Numbered from the stretch's first letter, positions 1-5,516 are shown. The stretch: DNA of 5,516 nucleotides from Erysipelothrix rhusiopathiae (GCA_902797585.1 CADBTK010000125.1:1-5516), one strand, 5' to 3'. Numbers and translations: made by a program. The notes: generated from the letters alone by a model not told the origin.

Positions 1-1350
1 ATCCCAAATAGTTTTTAATTCCTCTTTTGAATAATCTCGGATTTCTTCTAAAGTAGGTTGTTTGTAAACCAATTCTCCTTTGACAAAGATTGGTTCCAAC
101 AAGTCACGTATTTCATACGTTCCTCCTTTAAAGACTTTGTATTTCCAACGGTTTCCTGGGTGATAAATCGTTAAATCTTGGTTGGTATCAAAGGATTCAT
201 CATGCAAAGCCATTAAGTCCCCTTCGGCCATTCCACTTTCTTTATCATAAATACGGAATAAGTTTTTATAACCCGGGTTGGTTACTTTTTCTACGTTGTC
301 ACTGATTTTAATCTTTGGAATGATTTCTCCATCTTTTTCAATGGCTACCATTTTATATACACCACCAAATACTGGAGAGTTTTTCGAACAAATTAAGTTT
401 TCTCCTACCCCAAAGGAATTGATTTGTGCCCCTTGTTGGTGAATTAGAGATTCAATAATATATTCATCCAAAGAGTTGGATACTACAATACCACAATCTT
501 GCATACCGGCATCATCTAACTCTTTACGAACTTTCTTTGTTAAGTAAGCCATATCTCCACTATCGATACGAACACCTTTTAAGCGATGTCCATTTGGTTC
601 CAAGTAGTCTTTAGCTACTTTAATGGCATTTTTAATTCCTGATTTTAGGGTACTATATGTATCAATCAATAAAGTACATGCATCTGGATACGTTTTTGCA
701 TAGTACATAAAGGCATCGTATTCAGTATCAAAACTTTGAATAAAACTGTGCGCCATCGTTCCAAGTACTGGCAAGCCATAAGCTTTTCCAGCATAAGTCG
801 TTGCCGAACCTACAGCTCCTCCAATATAAGCAGCACGCGCTCCATAAATAGCGGCATCAAAGTTATGTGCACGACGCGCCCCAAATTCCATCACTGCTCG
901 CCCATCGGCAGCTTGTGCTACACGTCTAGCTTTTGTGGCAATTAATGTTTGATGGTTAACCGCCAACAATAAAGCTGTTTCAACTAGTTGGGCTTGAATG
1001 ATTGGTGCTTTTACACGAACCAATGGTTCATGTGGGAATACAGGTGTCCCTTCTTTAATCGCATAAATATCTCCCGTAAATTTAAAATCACTCAAATAGT
1101 CTAAGAACCCATCACTAAATTGGTTTAAAGAACGTAAATATTCAATATCTTCTTGATCAAACTTTAAATTTTGAACATATTCGATCACTTGTTCTAACCC
1201 ACAGAAGATACATAATCCCCCTTCGTCTGGGTTTTTACGATAAAACATATCAAAGACGACTTCTTTGTCTTTATCTAAATTGAAATAACATTGTGACATT
1301 GTTAATTCATAGAAATCCATTACTAAACTTAAATTACGTGGATCTTTCAT
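1..1350 (-). CDS. pncB: Nicotinate phosphoribosyltransferase (partial, C-terminus off left edge)
   Basis: This cytosolic enzyme converts nicotinate plus PRPP to nicotinate mononucleotide, the committed step of the Preiss-Handler NAD salvage route. The frame is open for 450 codons from ATG at 1350 to the window edge. Family members are usually about 480-490 residues, so only a short C-terminal piece is missing. Visible signatures are an N-terminal DFYELTMSQ block (residues 12-20), the EFGARRAHNFDAAIYGAR segment (155-172), GTMAH with the family's phosphorylatable histidine at 201, DTYST (230-234), RIDSGD (261-266) and the phosphate-loop-like FGVGENL (313-319). The start is supported by a GAGG Shine-Dalgarno (1361-1364) inside the last codons of pncA, whose stop lies only 2 nt upstream. 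The two genes are thus one operon and probably translationally coupled, with PncA supplying the substrate. Identity is firm from the motifs. No terminator is visible because the gene end is outside the window. Confidence 0.96.
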   Translation of the reverse strand, partial: MKDPRNLSLVMDFYELTMSQCYFNLDKDKEVVFDMFYRKNPDEGGLCIFCGLEQVIEYVQNLKFDQEDIEYLRSLNQFSDGFLDYLSDFKFTGDIYAIKEGTPVFPHEPLVRVKAPIIQAQLVETALLLAVNHQTLIATKARRVAQAADGRAVMEFGARRAHNFDAAIYGARAAYIGGAVGSATTYAGKAYGLPVLGTMAHSFIQSFDTEYDAFMYYAKTYPDACTLLIDTYSTLKSGIKNAIKVAKDYLEPNGHRLKGVRIDSGDMAYLTKKVRKELDDAGMQDCGIVVSNSLDEYIIESLIHQQGAQINSFGVGENLICSKNSPVFGGVYKMVAIEKDGEIIPKIKISDNVEKVTNPGYKNLFRIYDKESGMAEGDLMALHDESFDTNQDLTIYHPGNRWKYKVFKGGTYEIRDLLEPIFVKGELVYKQPTLEEIRDYSKEELKTIWD

Positions 1351-1352
1351 TT

Positions 1353-1961
1353 TTACTCACCCTCGATTCTAGATACAATTTGTATTCCATTGGTGGCCAT
1401 ATTTTCTAAAGCCATTTCATTCCATTGACCCGCATCATGGTTTCCATCAATATGATATGTTTCCACACAATCTACTGGAATGATAATACGTTTATCATTG
1501 TAATCATTTTGGTTTAACCAACTGTGAAAGCTCAATGCGAATTGTAAAATACATAAATCGGTACAACATCCGGTAATAATATAATCATCGTATTGATAAA
1601 AGTCCTCTTCTAAAAAATCTTGAAAACCTGGACTAAAGAATGTATTGGTACTATTCTTTTCAATTTGATTCTTATTATACTTTTGTAGTTCATCTATTAC
1701 TTGTGCTTCACTTGTTCCTATTACACAATGTTTAGGATAAGCTTGAAACTCTCTTGCATCTTCAGGGTGATTATCACATACAAATATGCTGTTATATTCT
1801 TCTAACAACGATTGTATTGGTTCAACCACATCCATGATTTTTCCATCATGTAAAGCTCCTTCTTTAATAAATCCATTGACCATATCCACAACAAATACAA
1901 TCGGATGATTCAATTGATCTTTTTTTATAGAAGGATATGGATTTTTATTTATACGTGCCAT
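1353..1961 (-). CDS. pncA: Nicotinamidase (isochorismatase-like cysteine hydrolase)
   Basis: The enzyme deamidates nicotinamide to nicotinate, feeding the pncB product encoded 2 nt downstream. The 202-residue protein has the isochorismatase-fold catalytic triad: Asp26 in VVDMVNGF, Lys102 in EKNSTN and the nucleophile Cys137 in GCCTDLCI. Metal-site residues are Asp63 and His65 (CDNHPED), Glu71 and His78 (PKHCVIGT). A Glu in place of the third ligand recalls the streptococcal nicotinamidase rather than the all-His mycobacterial site. I chose ATG at 1961 because AAAGGAG (1968-1974) sits 6 nt upstream. A longer frame to 2000 begins with TTG, lies upstream of the probable transcription start and has no ribosome site. 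Transcription probably begins just downstream of the TATAAT box at 1989-1994. A different amidase of the same fold is possible, but the pncB neighbour makes nicotinamidase by far the best call. Confidence 0.92.
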   Translation of the reverse strand: MARINKNPYPSIKKDQLNHPIVFVVDMVNGFIKEGALHDGKIMDVVEPIQSLLEEYNSIFVCDNHPEDAREFQAYPKHCVIGTSEAQVIDELQKYNKNQIEKNSTNTFFSPGFQDFLEEDFYQYDDYIITGCCTDLCILQFALSFHSWLNQNDYNDKRIIIPVDCVETYHIDGNHDAGQWNEMALENMATNGIQIVSRIEGE

Positions 1962-1967
1962 GGGCTT

Positions 1968-1974
1968 CTCCTTT
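1968..1974 (-). promoter_or_regulatory. Ribosome binding site of pncA
   Basis: AAAGGAG on the minus strand lies 6 nt before ATG 1961. It decides the pncA start in favour of the 202-residue protein over a 13-residue longer TTG-initiated form. Confidence 0.85.
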
Positions 1975-1988
1975 ATTTTGCTGTTTCT

Positions 1989-1994
1989 ATTATA
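1989..1994 (-). promoter_or_regulatory. -10 element of the pncA-pncB promoter
   Basis: A perfect TATAAT reads leftward 27 nt before the pncA start codon, placing the transcript start near 1981-1983 with a leader of about 20 nt. No good -35 hexamer is found at 16-18 nt spacing. That position falls in the T-tract and distal arm of the recA terminator. The promoter is inferred from sequence only. Confidence 0.65.
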
Positions 1995-2003
1995 TCGCAA
2001 TAT

Positions 2004-2033
2004 AAAAAAGAAAACACCTTACAAAAGGTGTTT
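2004..2033 (-). terminator. Rho-independent terminator after recA
   Basis: Reading leftward, a 9-bp stem AAACACCTT / AAGGTGTTT (2025-2033 with 2012-2020) closes a 4-nt loop and is followed by TCTTTTTT (2011-2004). The stem begins inside the recA TAA stop codon. It ends the rodZ-pgsA-cinA-recA transcript and separates it from pncA-pncB. Confidence 0.92.
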
Positions 2034-3030
2034 ATTCTTCTTCTTTCGCTTGACGATGTGCTGTTAATTTTTCTTCCAATTCTTTTTGGAAATCAGGATG
2101 TGTTTTAATATATTCTTTTACAGATTCTCGTCCTTGTCCTAATTTATCGCCTTCATAACTAAACCATGATCCAGATTTATGAATAATGTCAGCATCCACA
2201 CACATATCTAATAATTCGGAAATATAGGAGATACCTTCTCCATACATAATTTCAATCACAGCTTGTTTAAATGGAGGCGCCACTTTGTTTTTGACGACCT
2301 TTACACGCACTTTGTTTCCAACAATATCCGAACCATCTTTAATAGTATCGGCACGACGAATATCTAAACGAACAGATGAATAGAATTTTAAAGCACGTCC
2401 TCCTGGTGTTGTTTCTGGGTTACCATAAACAATTCCAACTTTTTCACGTAATTGGTTGATAAAGATAGCTGTACATTCGTTATGATTCATAAGTCCAGCC
2501 AATTTACGCATTGCTTTGGACATCATACGCGCTTGTGCACCAACTTGTAGATCACTCATTTCTCCATCCAATTCAACTTGTGGAACAAGTGCAGCAACAC
2601 TGTCGACAACCACTAAATCAACGGCTCCACTTTCAATCAACATCAACATGATGTTTAATCCTTGTTCTCCACTATCTGGTTGAGACAAGATTAATTCTTC
2701 AATGTTGACACCTAAATTTCTTGCATATACAGGATCAATCGCATTTTCTGCATCGATAAAAGCTGCACGACCTCCTTGTTTTTGTACTTGAGCAATCGCA
2801 TGTAATGCCAATGTAGTTTTTCCACTAGACTCTGGCCCAAAGATTTCAATAATACGTCCTTTTGGATACCCACCAATTCCCAACGCTTCATCTAATAAAA
2901 GACTTCCTGATGGAATCGGTTCAACATCCACTGCAGCACGGTCTCCAAGTTTCATAATGGAGCCTTTTCCATATTCACGCTCAATTTGTTTGACTACATC
3001 ATCTAACAATTGATCTTTATTATCTGCCAT
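2032..3030 (-). CDS. recA: Recombinase RecA
   Basis: RecA is an ATP-dependent DNA strand-exchange recombinase for double-strand break repair and a co-protease for LexA-type repressors. The 332-residue protein is somewhat shorter than the roughly 350 residues usual in the family. It has an N-terminal oligomerisation helix, Walker [10 protein letters not shown] (65-73), FIDAE with the catalytic glutamate at 95, Walker B-type VDLVVVDS (137-144), and L1/L2 regions including FINQLREK (190-197) and [19 protein letters not shown] (203-221). The C-terminal domain ends in a short acidic tail. Residue 96 is Asn where E. coli and B. subtilis have His (DAEHA becomes DAENA). The start ATG 3030 has a strong AGGAGG site (3040-3045, spacing 9) lying inside the end of cinA, which overlaps recA by 11 nt. 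The gene is last in the operon and is followed at once by a terminator. Confidence 0.99.
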   Translation of the reverse strand: MADNKDQLLDDVVKQIEREYGKGSIMKLGDRAAVDVEPIPSGSLLLDEALGIGGYPKGRIIEIFGPESSGKTTLALHAIAQVQKQGGRAAFIDAENAIDPVYARNLGVNIEELILSQPDSGEQGLNIMLMLIESGAVDLVVVDSVAALVPQVELDGEMSDLQVGAQARMMSKAMRKLAGLMNHNECTAIFINQLREKVGIVYGNPETTPGGRALKFYSSVRLDIRRADTIKDGSDIVGNKVRVKVVKNKVAPPFKQAVIEIMYGEGISYISELLDMCVDADIIHKSGSWFSYEGDKLGQGRESVKEYIKTHPDFQKELEEKLTAHRQAKEEE

Positions 3031-3511
3031 TGTTTCCTTCCTCCTCTAGTATTGATTGAATCAATTGATCAATCATCTCTTCTACAACTTTTTGTCGCAC
3101 TTGATTTCGATTCATTCCATCCAATTGGAAATGAAACGATTGTACATCATTTTTTGTCGCAAGTGCACACCATACACATCCTGCAGGTTTATTCTCCATC
3201 ACATCTGGTCCTGCATTCCCTGTAAATGATACACAGTAATCAACATCCATCAATTCCCGTGTATTTTTTGCCATTGCGACGGCACATTGTTGTGAAACCA
3301 CTCCATACTCTAATACGATAGAAGGATCCACATGAACCAACTTTTCTTTTATTTCTGTAAAATAAGTGACGATTCCACCTTTTAATACGCTACTGGCTCC
3401 AGGAGTCGAAGCAATCGTACTCGTGAATAAGCCAGCTGTTAAACTTTCACAACTGGCAATCGTTTTATTCTTTTGTTTGCATACTTCAATTAGTAATTGT
3501 GTATTCATCAT
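3020..3511 (-). CDS. cinA: CinA C-terminal domain protein, NMN amidohydrolase (PncC-like)
   Basis: This is a stand-alone CinA C-terminal domain of 163 residues. The family's established activity is deamidation of nicotinamide mononucleotide to nicotinate mononucleotide, recycling the NMN released by NAD-dependent DNA ligase. Visible landmarks are SCESLTAG (20-27, the AESCTGG block), TPGASS (36-41), GGIVTY followed by Lys55 (the YSN..K lysine), GVVS (70-73), SFTGNAGPD (95-103) and KPAG (108-111). The N-terminal MoaB/MogA-like domain of full-length CinA (about 400 residues) is absent, since the pgsA stop immediately precedes the start. Two ATGs are adjacent (3511 and 3508). Only a weak GAAAG precedes them, so coupling to pgsA through TAAATGATG is likely. 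The 3' end overlaps recA by 11 nt, the conserved cinA-recA pairing. The symbol pncC would fit equally well. Confidence 0.93.
   Translation of the reverse strand: MMNTQLLIEVCKQKNKTIASCESLTAGLFTSTIASTPGASSVLKGGIVTYFTEIKEKLVHVDPSIVLEYGVVSQQCAVAMAKNTRELMDVDYCVSFTGNAGPDVMENKPAGCVWCALATKNDVQSFHFQLDGMNRNQVRQKVVEEMIDQLIQSILEEEGNNGR
3040..3046 (-). promoter_or_regulatory. Ribosome binding site of recA inside cinA
   Basis: GAGGAGG lies 9 nt before the recA ATG and is embedded in the Glu-rich last codons of cinA. It allows strong independent initiation at recA despite the gene overlap. Confidence 0.85.
3051..3073. repeat. Two overlapping dyad symmetries just upstream of recA
   Basis: ATTGATTGAATCAAT (3051-3065, 7-bp arms around one base) overlaps the perfect 10-bp palindrome ATTGATCAAT (3064-3073). 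They lie 20-43 nt upstream of the recA start, inside the end of cinA, just before the recA ribosome site. They could be an operator or a weak mRNA hairpin, or a by-product of the IDQLIQSI codons. The symmetry is seen directly; any function is inference. Confidence 0.5.
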
Positions 3512-4096
3512 TTACATACTTTCGAAAACATACTTCTTTAATTTTATAAAATATACATATCCACTATATAGTGACATCAAAGTAGCCGCCCATAATAGGA
3601 TTGTTGAAACTGGTAATCCAATAGAAGAAAATGGCCAGTTTTGTAGAAGCAATGTTGCGATAGCAAACATTTGAAGAACAGTTTTTATTTTCCCGAAGAT
3701 TCCTGCACTGACAACTTTTCCTTGTTGGCTTGCTACCATTCGCAATCCATCCACCATTAAGTCACGAGCTATCATCAATAAAACTGCAATAATACTAGCT
3801 TTGTGCATATAAACCATTAATATAAGCAAAGTATTTACTAATAGTTTATCGGCAATCGGATCAGCAAATTTACCAAAGGATGTGATTAAGTTATTCTTAC
3901 GAGCGATCTGTCCATCCAAAAAATCAGTAATACTTGCAGCTGCAAATAACAAGAATGTTATTACATCACGCAAACACAACCCAGATACTGGATCATACAC
4001 CATTGCTGTTTCAGGAATCCATAAATAAATGAGCACTACCAATGGTACAATAGCGATTCTAGCCATTGTTAATTTATTCGGTAAATTCATATTCAT
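3512..4096 (-). CDS. pgsA: CDP-diacylglycerol-glycerol-3-phosphate 3-phosphatidyltransferase
   Basis: This integral-membrane enzyme makes phosphatidylglycerol phosphate from CDP-diacylglycerol and glycerol-3-phosphate, the first step to phosphatidylglycerol and cardiolipin. The 194-residue protein opens with the typical NLPNKLTMARI and has several hydrophobic helices (about 13-27, 44-57, 86-97, 100-110, 137-152, 163-185). It contains the full CDP-alcohol phosphotransferase motif: Asp58, Asp61-Gly62, Ala65-Arg66, Gly75, Asp79 and Asp83. The RDLMVDGLRMVA segment (111-122) is also typical of PgsA. I place the start at ATG 4096, 1 nt after the rodZ stop, with GAGG (4109-4112) upstream. A frame 6 codons longer begins with TTG 4114 and consumes that ribosome site. 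A third option is ATG 4090. It sits between rodZ and cinA, whose start abuts the pgsA stop. Confidence 0.96.
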   Translation of the reverse strand: MNMNLPNKLTMARIAIVPLVVLIYLWIPETAMVYDPVSGLCLRDVITFLLFAAASITDFLDGQIARKNNLITSFGKFADPIADKLLVNTLLILMVYMHKASIIAVLLMIARDLMVDGLRMVASQQGKVVSAGIFGKIKTVLQMFAIATLLLQNWPFSSIGLPVSTILLWAATLMSLYSGYVYFIKLKKYVFESM

Positions 4097-4097
4097 T

Positions 4098-5063
4098 TTA
4101 TTCTTCTTCCTCAATGCCCTCTTCAGAATAGATTGAATCTTCCTCTTCTGTACTATCTTCGTCGGTTTGTGCTTGACCTACAACATCAAAGTACATAACT
4201 GCAGGAGACCCATCATTCCAGTTTGCTTTCGAGAATTTAGCTGTTTTACCATTAATCTTAATTACATTGTTCTTATAATTTCCAATTTCTAATTGAACTG
4301 TACATGGTTGATCTACAGAAATCGTCTTTTTGAATGTTTCTTCTGAAATTGAATCGACTGCATCATCTACCAATTCATCATTGATGTAGAAAACAACTGT
4401 ACTCTCTTCCGGCATTGTAATTGTGAAATTAAGTTTTCCTGTTCCTTCTAATACATTGCTAAGTTCAAAGACATTGTTTTCTTTATCTGTATTTTCAATA
4501 GTAATTTCTTTTTTCTTTTCAGCTGCTTTTTTCTTTTCAGCTAATTTTTGAGTTTCTGCTTCTTTTTTTGCAATTTCTGCTTGGCGTGCTTCTTCTTCTG
4601 CAGCTGCTTTACGGTTAGCTGAGAATGTTAAGACTAAATTGATGATAGATAAAACCATAATCATAGAAATAGCTAGAGCTATTAATTGATACACGCGAGC
4701 ATTTTTTGAACGCATTAAATTACGATAAATGTTATATAACGATGAGCTTGTTGCTTTTCGCTTTTTCGTTTGGCGTTTTTTCCGCACTTGGCGTTGTGGA
4801 GCTGCCGGAGCAGTTGAAGCCATAGCATAAGATTGAATATTAGATTCAACTTCTGCACTTAAAGCGGCATAATTAACACCGATAGCGTCACAATAAGATT
4901 GAATAAACGAACGAATAAAATCATAATCGTTATTAAAAATAGATAAATTGTTATTTTCTATAGCTTGAAGATATTGTGGGGCTAAACGAGTTTGGTCAGC
5001 AACATCTTGAATGGATAATTTCAACGCTTCTCTTCTTTGTTGTAATAATTGATAATAAGTCAC
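4098..5063 (-). CDS. rodZ: RodZ/YmfM-like membrane protein with N-terminal helix-turn-helix
   Basis: RodZ is a bitopic membrane protein that links the MreB cytoskeleton to the cell-wall elongation machinery. The 321 residues show, in order, a Xre-type helix-turn-helix with the RodZ-style opening LLQQRREALKLSIQDVADQT (about 6-65), and a basic linker rich in Arg/Lys (91-103). One transmembrane helix follows (about 125-147), then an Ala/Glu/Lys-rich probable coiled coil (151-187). An outer beta-rich domain (about 190-297, resembling the RodZ C-terminal domain) and a strongly acidic tail (301-321) complete it. The start is GTG 5063, with AAAGGAG 10 nt upstream (5074-5080); no ATG is available nearby. 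It is the first gene of the rodZ-pgsA-cinA-recA operon, directly behind an extended -10 promoter. The family is clear from architecture and gene order. Whether this organism is rod-shaped or has MreB cannot be seen here. Confidence 0.9.
   Translation of the reverse strand: MTYYQLLQQRREALKLSIQDVADQTRLAPQYLQAIENNNLSIFNNDYDFIRSFIQSYCDAIGVNYAALSAEVESNIQSYAMASTAPAAPQRQVRKKRQTKKRKATSSSLYNIYRNLMRSKNARVYQLIALAISMIMVLSIINLVLTFSANRKAAAEEEARQAEIAKKEAETQKLAEKKKAAEKKKEITIENTDKENNVFELSNVLEGTGKLNFTITMPEESTVVFYINDELVDDAVDSISEETFKKTISVDQPCTVQLEIGNYKNNVIKINGKTAKFSKANWNDGSPAVMYFDVVGQAQTDEDSTEEEDSIYSEEGIEEEE
4508..4542 (-). repeat. Tandem 18-bp repeat within rodZ
   Basis: Two identical 17-nt copies of CTTTTTTCTTTTCAGCT (4508-4524 and 4526-4542) sit one base apart, giving an 18-bp, in-frame period. 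On the coding strand they encode AEKKKA followed by AEKKK in the charged juxtamembrane segment. Gain or loss of a unit would preserve the frame; the A6 runs could slip. Confidence 0.85.
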
Positions 5064-5073
5064 TTACTTTACT

Positions 5074-5080
5074 CTCCTTT
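5074..5080 (-). promoter_or_regulatory. Ribosome binding site of rodZ
   Basis: AAAGGAG lies 10 nt before the GTG at 5063 and supports that non-ATG start. Confidence 0.75.
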
Positions 5081-5087
5081 GCTCAAA

Positions 5088-5096
5088 ATTATATCA
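5088..5096 (-). promoter_or_regulatory. Extended -10 promoter of the rodZ-pgsA-cinA-recA operon
   Basis: TGATATAAT reads leftward: a perfect TATAAT (5088-5093) with the TGn extension (5094-5096). It predicts a start near 5081 and a leader of about 18 nt before rodZ. The -35 region is poor (TACAAG at 17 nt), which the extended -10 may offset. The upstream 5100-5160 segment is AT-rich with no other recognisable site. Confidence 0.7.
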
Positions 5097-5163
5097 AATC
5101 TTAGCATTTTCTTGTACCTAAAAATAAAATTCTATTCGATTTTTATCCTTCTCTATTTATCTC

Positions 5164-5192
5164 AAAGAAAAAGCCCTTCTTACGAAGAGCTT
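5164..5192 (-). terminator. Rho-independent terminator after tRNA-Thr
   Basis: A 9-bp stem AAGCTCTTC / GAAGGGCTT with one G-U pair (5184-5192 with 5171-5179) and loop GTAA ends in a T-rich run TTTTTCTTT (5172-5164). It starts 15 nt past the CCA end and isolates the tRNA transcript from the rodZ operon. Confidence 0.9.
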
Positions 5193-5207
5193 ATCTGACT
5201 AACGACA

Positions 5208-5281
5208 TGGTGCCCGTAGGCAGAATTGAACTACCAGTTGATCCTTACCATGGATCCGTATTACCATTATACTATACGGGC
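5208..5281 (-). tRNA. tRNA-Thr (anticodon GGU), CCA encoded
   Basis: A full cloverleaf can be drawn by hand. The acceptor stem GCCCGTA / TACGGGC is perfect over 7 bp, and the D stem is GTAT/ATAC with loop AATGGTA. The anticodon stem GATCC/GGATC has loop ATGGTAA, the variable region has 4 nt, and the T stem GGTAG/CTGCC (one G-U) has loop TTCAATT. Discriminator A and CCA are encoded. The anticodon in loop positions 34-36 is GGU, which decodes ACC/ACU threonine codons. The molecule is compact (71 nt without CCA, a 4-bp D stem and 7-nt D loop). It also has A at position 32, where a pyrimidine is usual. The aminoacyl identity is read from the anticodon alone. Confidence 0.93.
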
Positions 5282-5291
5282 CTATGCACGT

Positions 5292-5321
5292 ATTTTATTA
5301 AAGTCCATAGGGGTGTGTCAA
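5292..5321 (-). promoter_or_regulatory. Promoter of tRNA-Thr
   Basis: A perfect -35 TTGACA (5316-5321), an 18-nt spacer and TAAAAT (5292-5297, 5 of 6 to consensus) place the transcript start a few nt before the mature tRNA 5' end at 5281. It begins 7 nt past the stop codon of the upstream HAD gene, with no terminator between them, so readthrough from that gene is also possible. Confidence 0.8.
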
Positions 5322-5328
5322 GCAAAGA

Positions 5329-5516
5329 TTACCAAAGGATATTTTTCTCAATATAATCAGCCCAACCATCTTCTTGGCATTCTTTGTCTGTAATATCATC
5401 AGCAATATCTTTGGTATCCTGACTTCCATTTAACATACAAACACCTTTTCCACTAATTGCTAATAAATCATTATCATTACTCGTATCTCCAAAAGAGATG
5501 ACATCTTCTAGAGAAA
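5329..5516 (-). CDS. Cof-type HAD-superfamily phosphatase, C-terminal fragment
   Basis: Only the last 61 codons are in the window; the N-terminus lies off the right edge. The segment contains VISFGDTSNDNDLL (residues 5-18 of the visible part), the GDxxND motif IV of HAD hydrolases that binds the catalytic Mg2+. It is followed by the usual Cof-family tail, with GKGVCMLNGS, ADDITD and EDGWADYIEK closing about 60 residues after the motif. These enzymes are cytosolic phosphatases acting on sugar phosphates, nucleotides or flavin precursors. The substrate cannot be assigned from this piece. The gene ends in TAA (5329-5331), just before the tRNA-Thr promoter, and is not obviously related to its neighbours. 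Confidence 0.88.
   Translation of the reverse strand, partial: SLEDVISFGDTSNDNDLLAISGKGVCMLNGSQDTKDIADDITDKECQEDGWADYIEKNILW

Noticed and set aside
736..945. Plus-strand open frame of 69 codons inside pncB
   Set aside because: It lies wholly opposite a well-conserved pncB segment, is low complexity (Ser-rich) and resembles no known protein; it is a shadow frame.
1962..2000. 13-codon N-terminal extension of pncA from TTG 2000
   Set aside because: It covers the TATAAT box and lacks a ribosome site, while ATG 1961 has AAAGGAG at good spacing.
1905..2108. Plus-strand open frame across the pncA/recA junction
   Set aside because: It crosses the recA terminator and pncA promoter and is antisense to two real genes; no ribosome site or family likeness.
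3010..3674. Two plus-strand frames (3010-3225 and 3366-3674) opposite cinA and pgsA
   Set aside because: Both are antisense to motif-bearing genes and have no recognisable domains.
4097..4114. TTG start for pgsA at 4114
   Set aside because: It would overlap rodZ by 17 nt and translate through the GAGG site; ATG 4096, 1 nt after the rodZ stop, is better and matches the usual short PgsA N-terminus.
4508..4542. Programmed -1 frameshift at A6G runs in rodZ
   Set aside because: The A runs are aligned as AAA AAA G to the reading frame rather than A AAA AAG, and rodZ continues intact to a normal C-terminus.
5164..5192. Bidirectional terminator use on the plus strand
   Set aside because: No T-tract follows the hairpin on the plus strand, and no plus-strand gene is present.
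5064..5207. Riboswitch or small RNA between rodZ and the tRNA terminator
   Set aside because: The leader before rodZ is only about 18 nt, and the rest is AT-rich promoter sequence with no further hairpin or conserved RNA motif I recognise.

Overview
The window is an AT-rich, leftward-transcribed stretch of a low-GC Gram-positive (Firmicutes-type) chromosome. Every gene is on the minus strand. The order rodZ - pgsA - cinA - recA matches the ymfM-pgsA-cinA-recA order known from Bacillus and relatives. Strong purine-rich Shine-Dalgarno sites, a GTG start, UAA stops at all six visible gene ends and Trp encoded by TGG (standard code) fit this. A gut Erysipelotrichia-like lineage is a guess from overall flavour, not proven.

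Read in the direction of transcription (right to left), there are three transcription blocks. (1) 5516-5164: the C-terminal end of a Cof-type HAD phosphatase, then tRNA-Thr(GGU) with its own near-consensus promoter and a strong intrinsic terminator. (2) 5093-2004: an extended -10 promoter drives rodZ, pgsA, the cinA C-terminal domain (pncC-like) and recA. These four genes are packed with junctions from +1 nt to an 11-nt overlap, and a hairpin/U-tract terminator follows recA. (3) 1994-1: a perfect TATAAT box lies just past the recA terminator and drives pncA (nicotinamidase) and pncB (nicotinate phosphoribosyltransferase). Those two genes are 2 nt apart, and pncB runs off the left edge.

Functionally, block 2 joins cell-shape/envelope functions (RodZ, PgsA phosphatidylglycerol-phosphate synthesis) to NMN deamidation and recombination. 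Block 3 is a two-step salvage route: nicotinamide to nicotinate to nicotinate mononucleotide. PncC-type CinA makes the same product (NaMN) from NMN, so three pyridine-nucleotide salvage enzymes flank recA. No intergenic stretch exceeds about 145 bp. No mobile element, CRISPR array or phage gene was seen. I found no clear undescribed system. The most interesting items are the NAD-salvage/recA clustering, a tandem dyad symmetry just upstream of recA where no consensus SOS box is visible, and the fusion of the recA terminator with the pncA promoter region.
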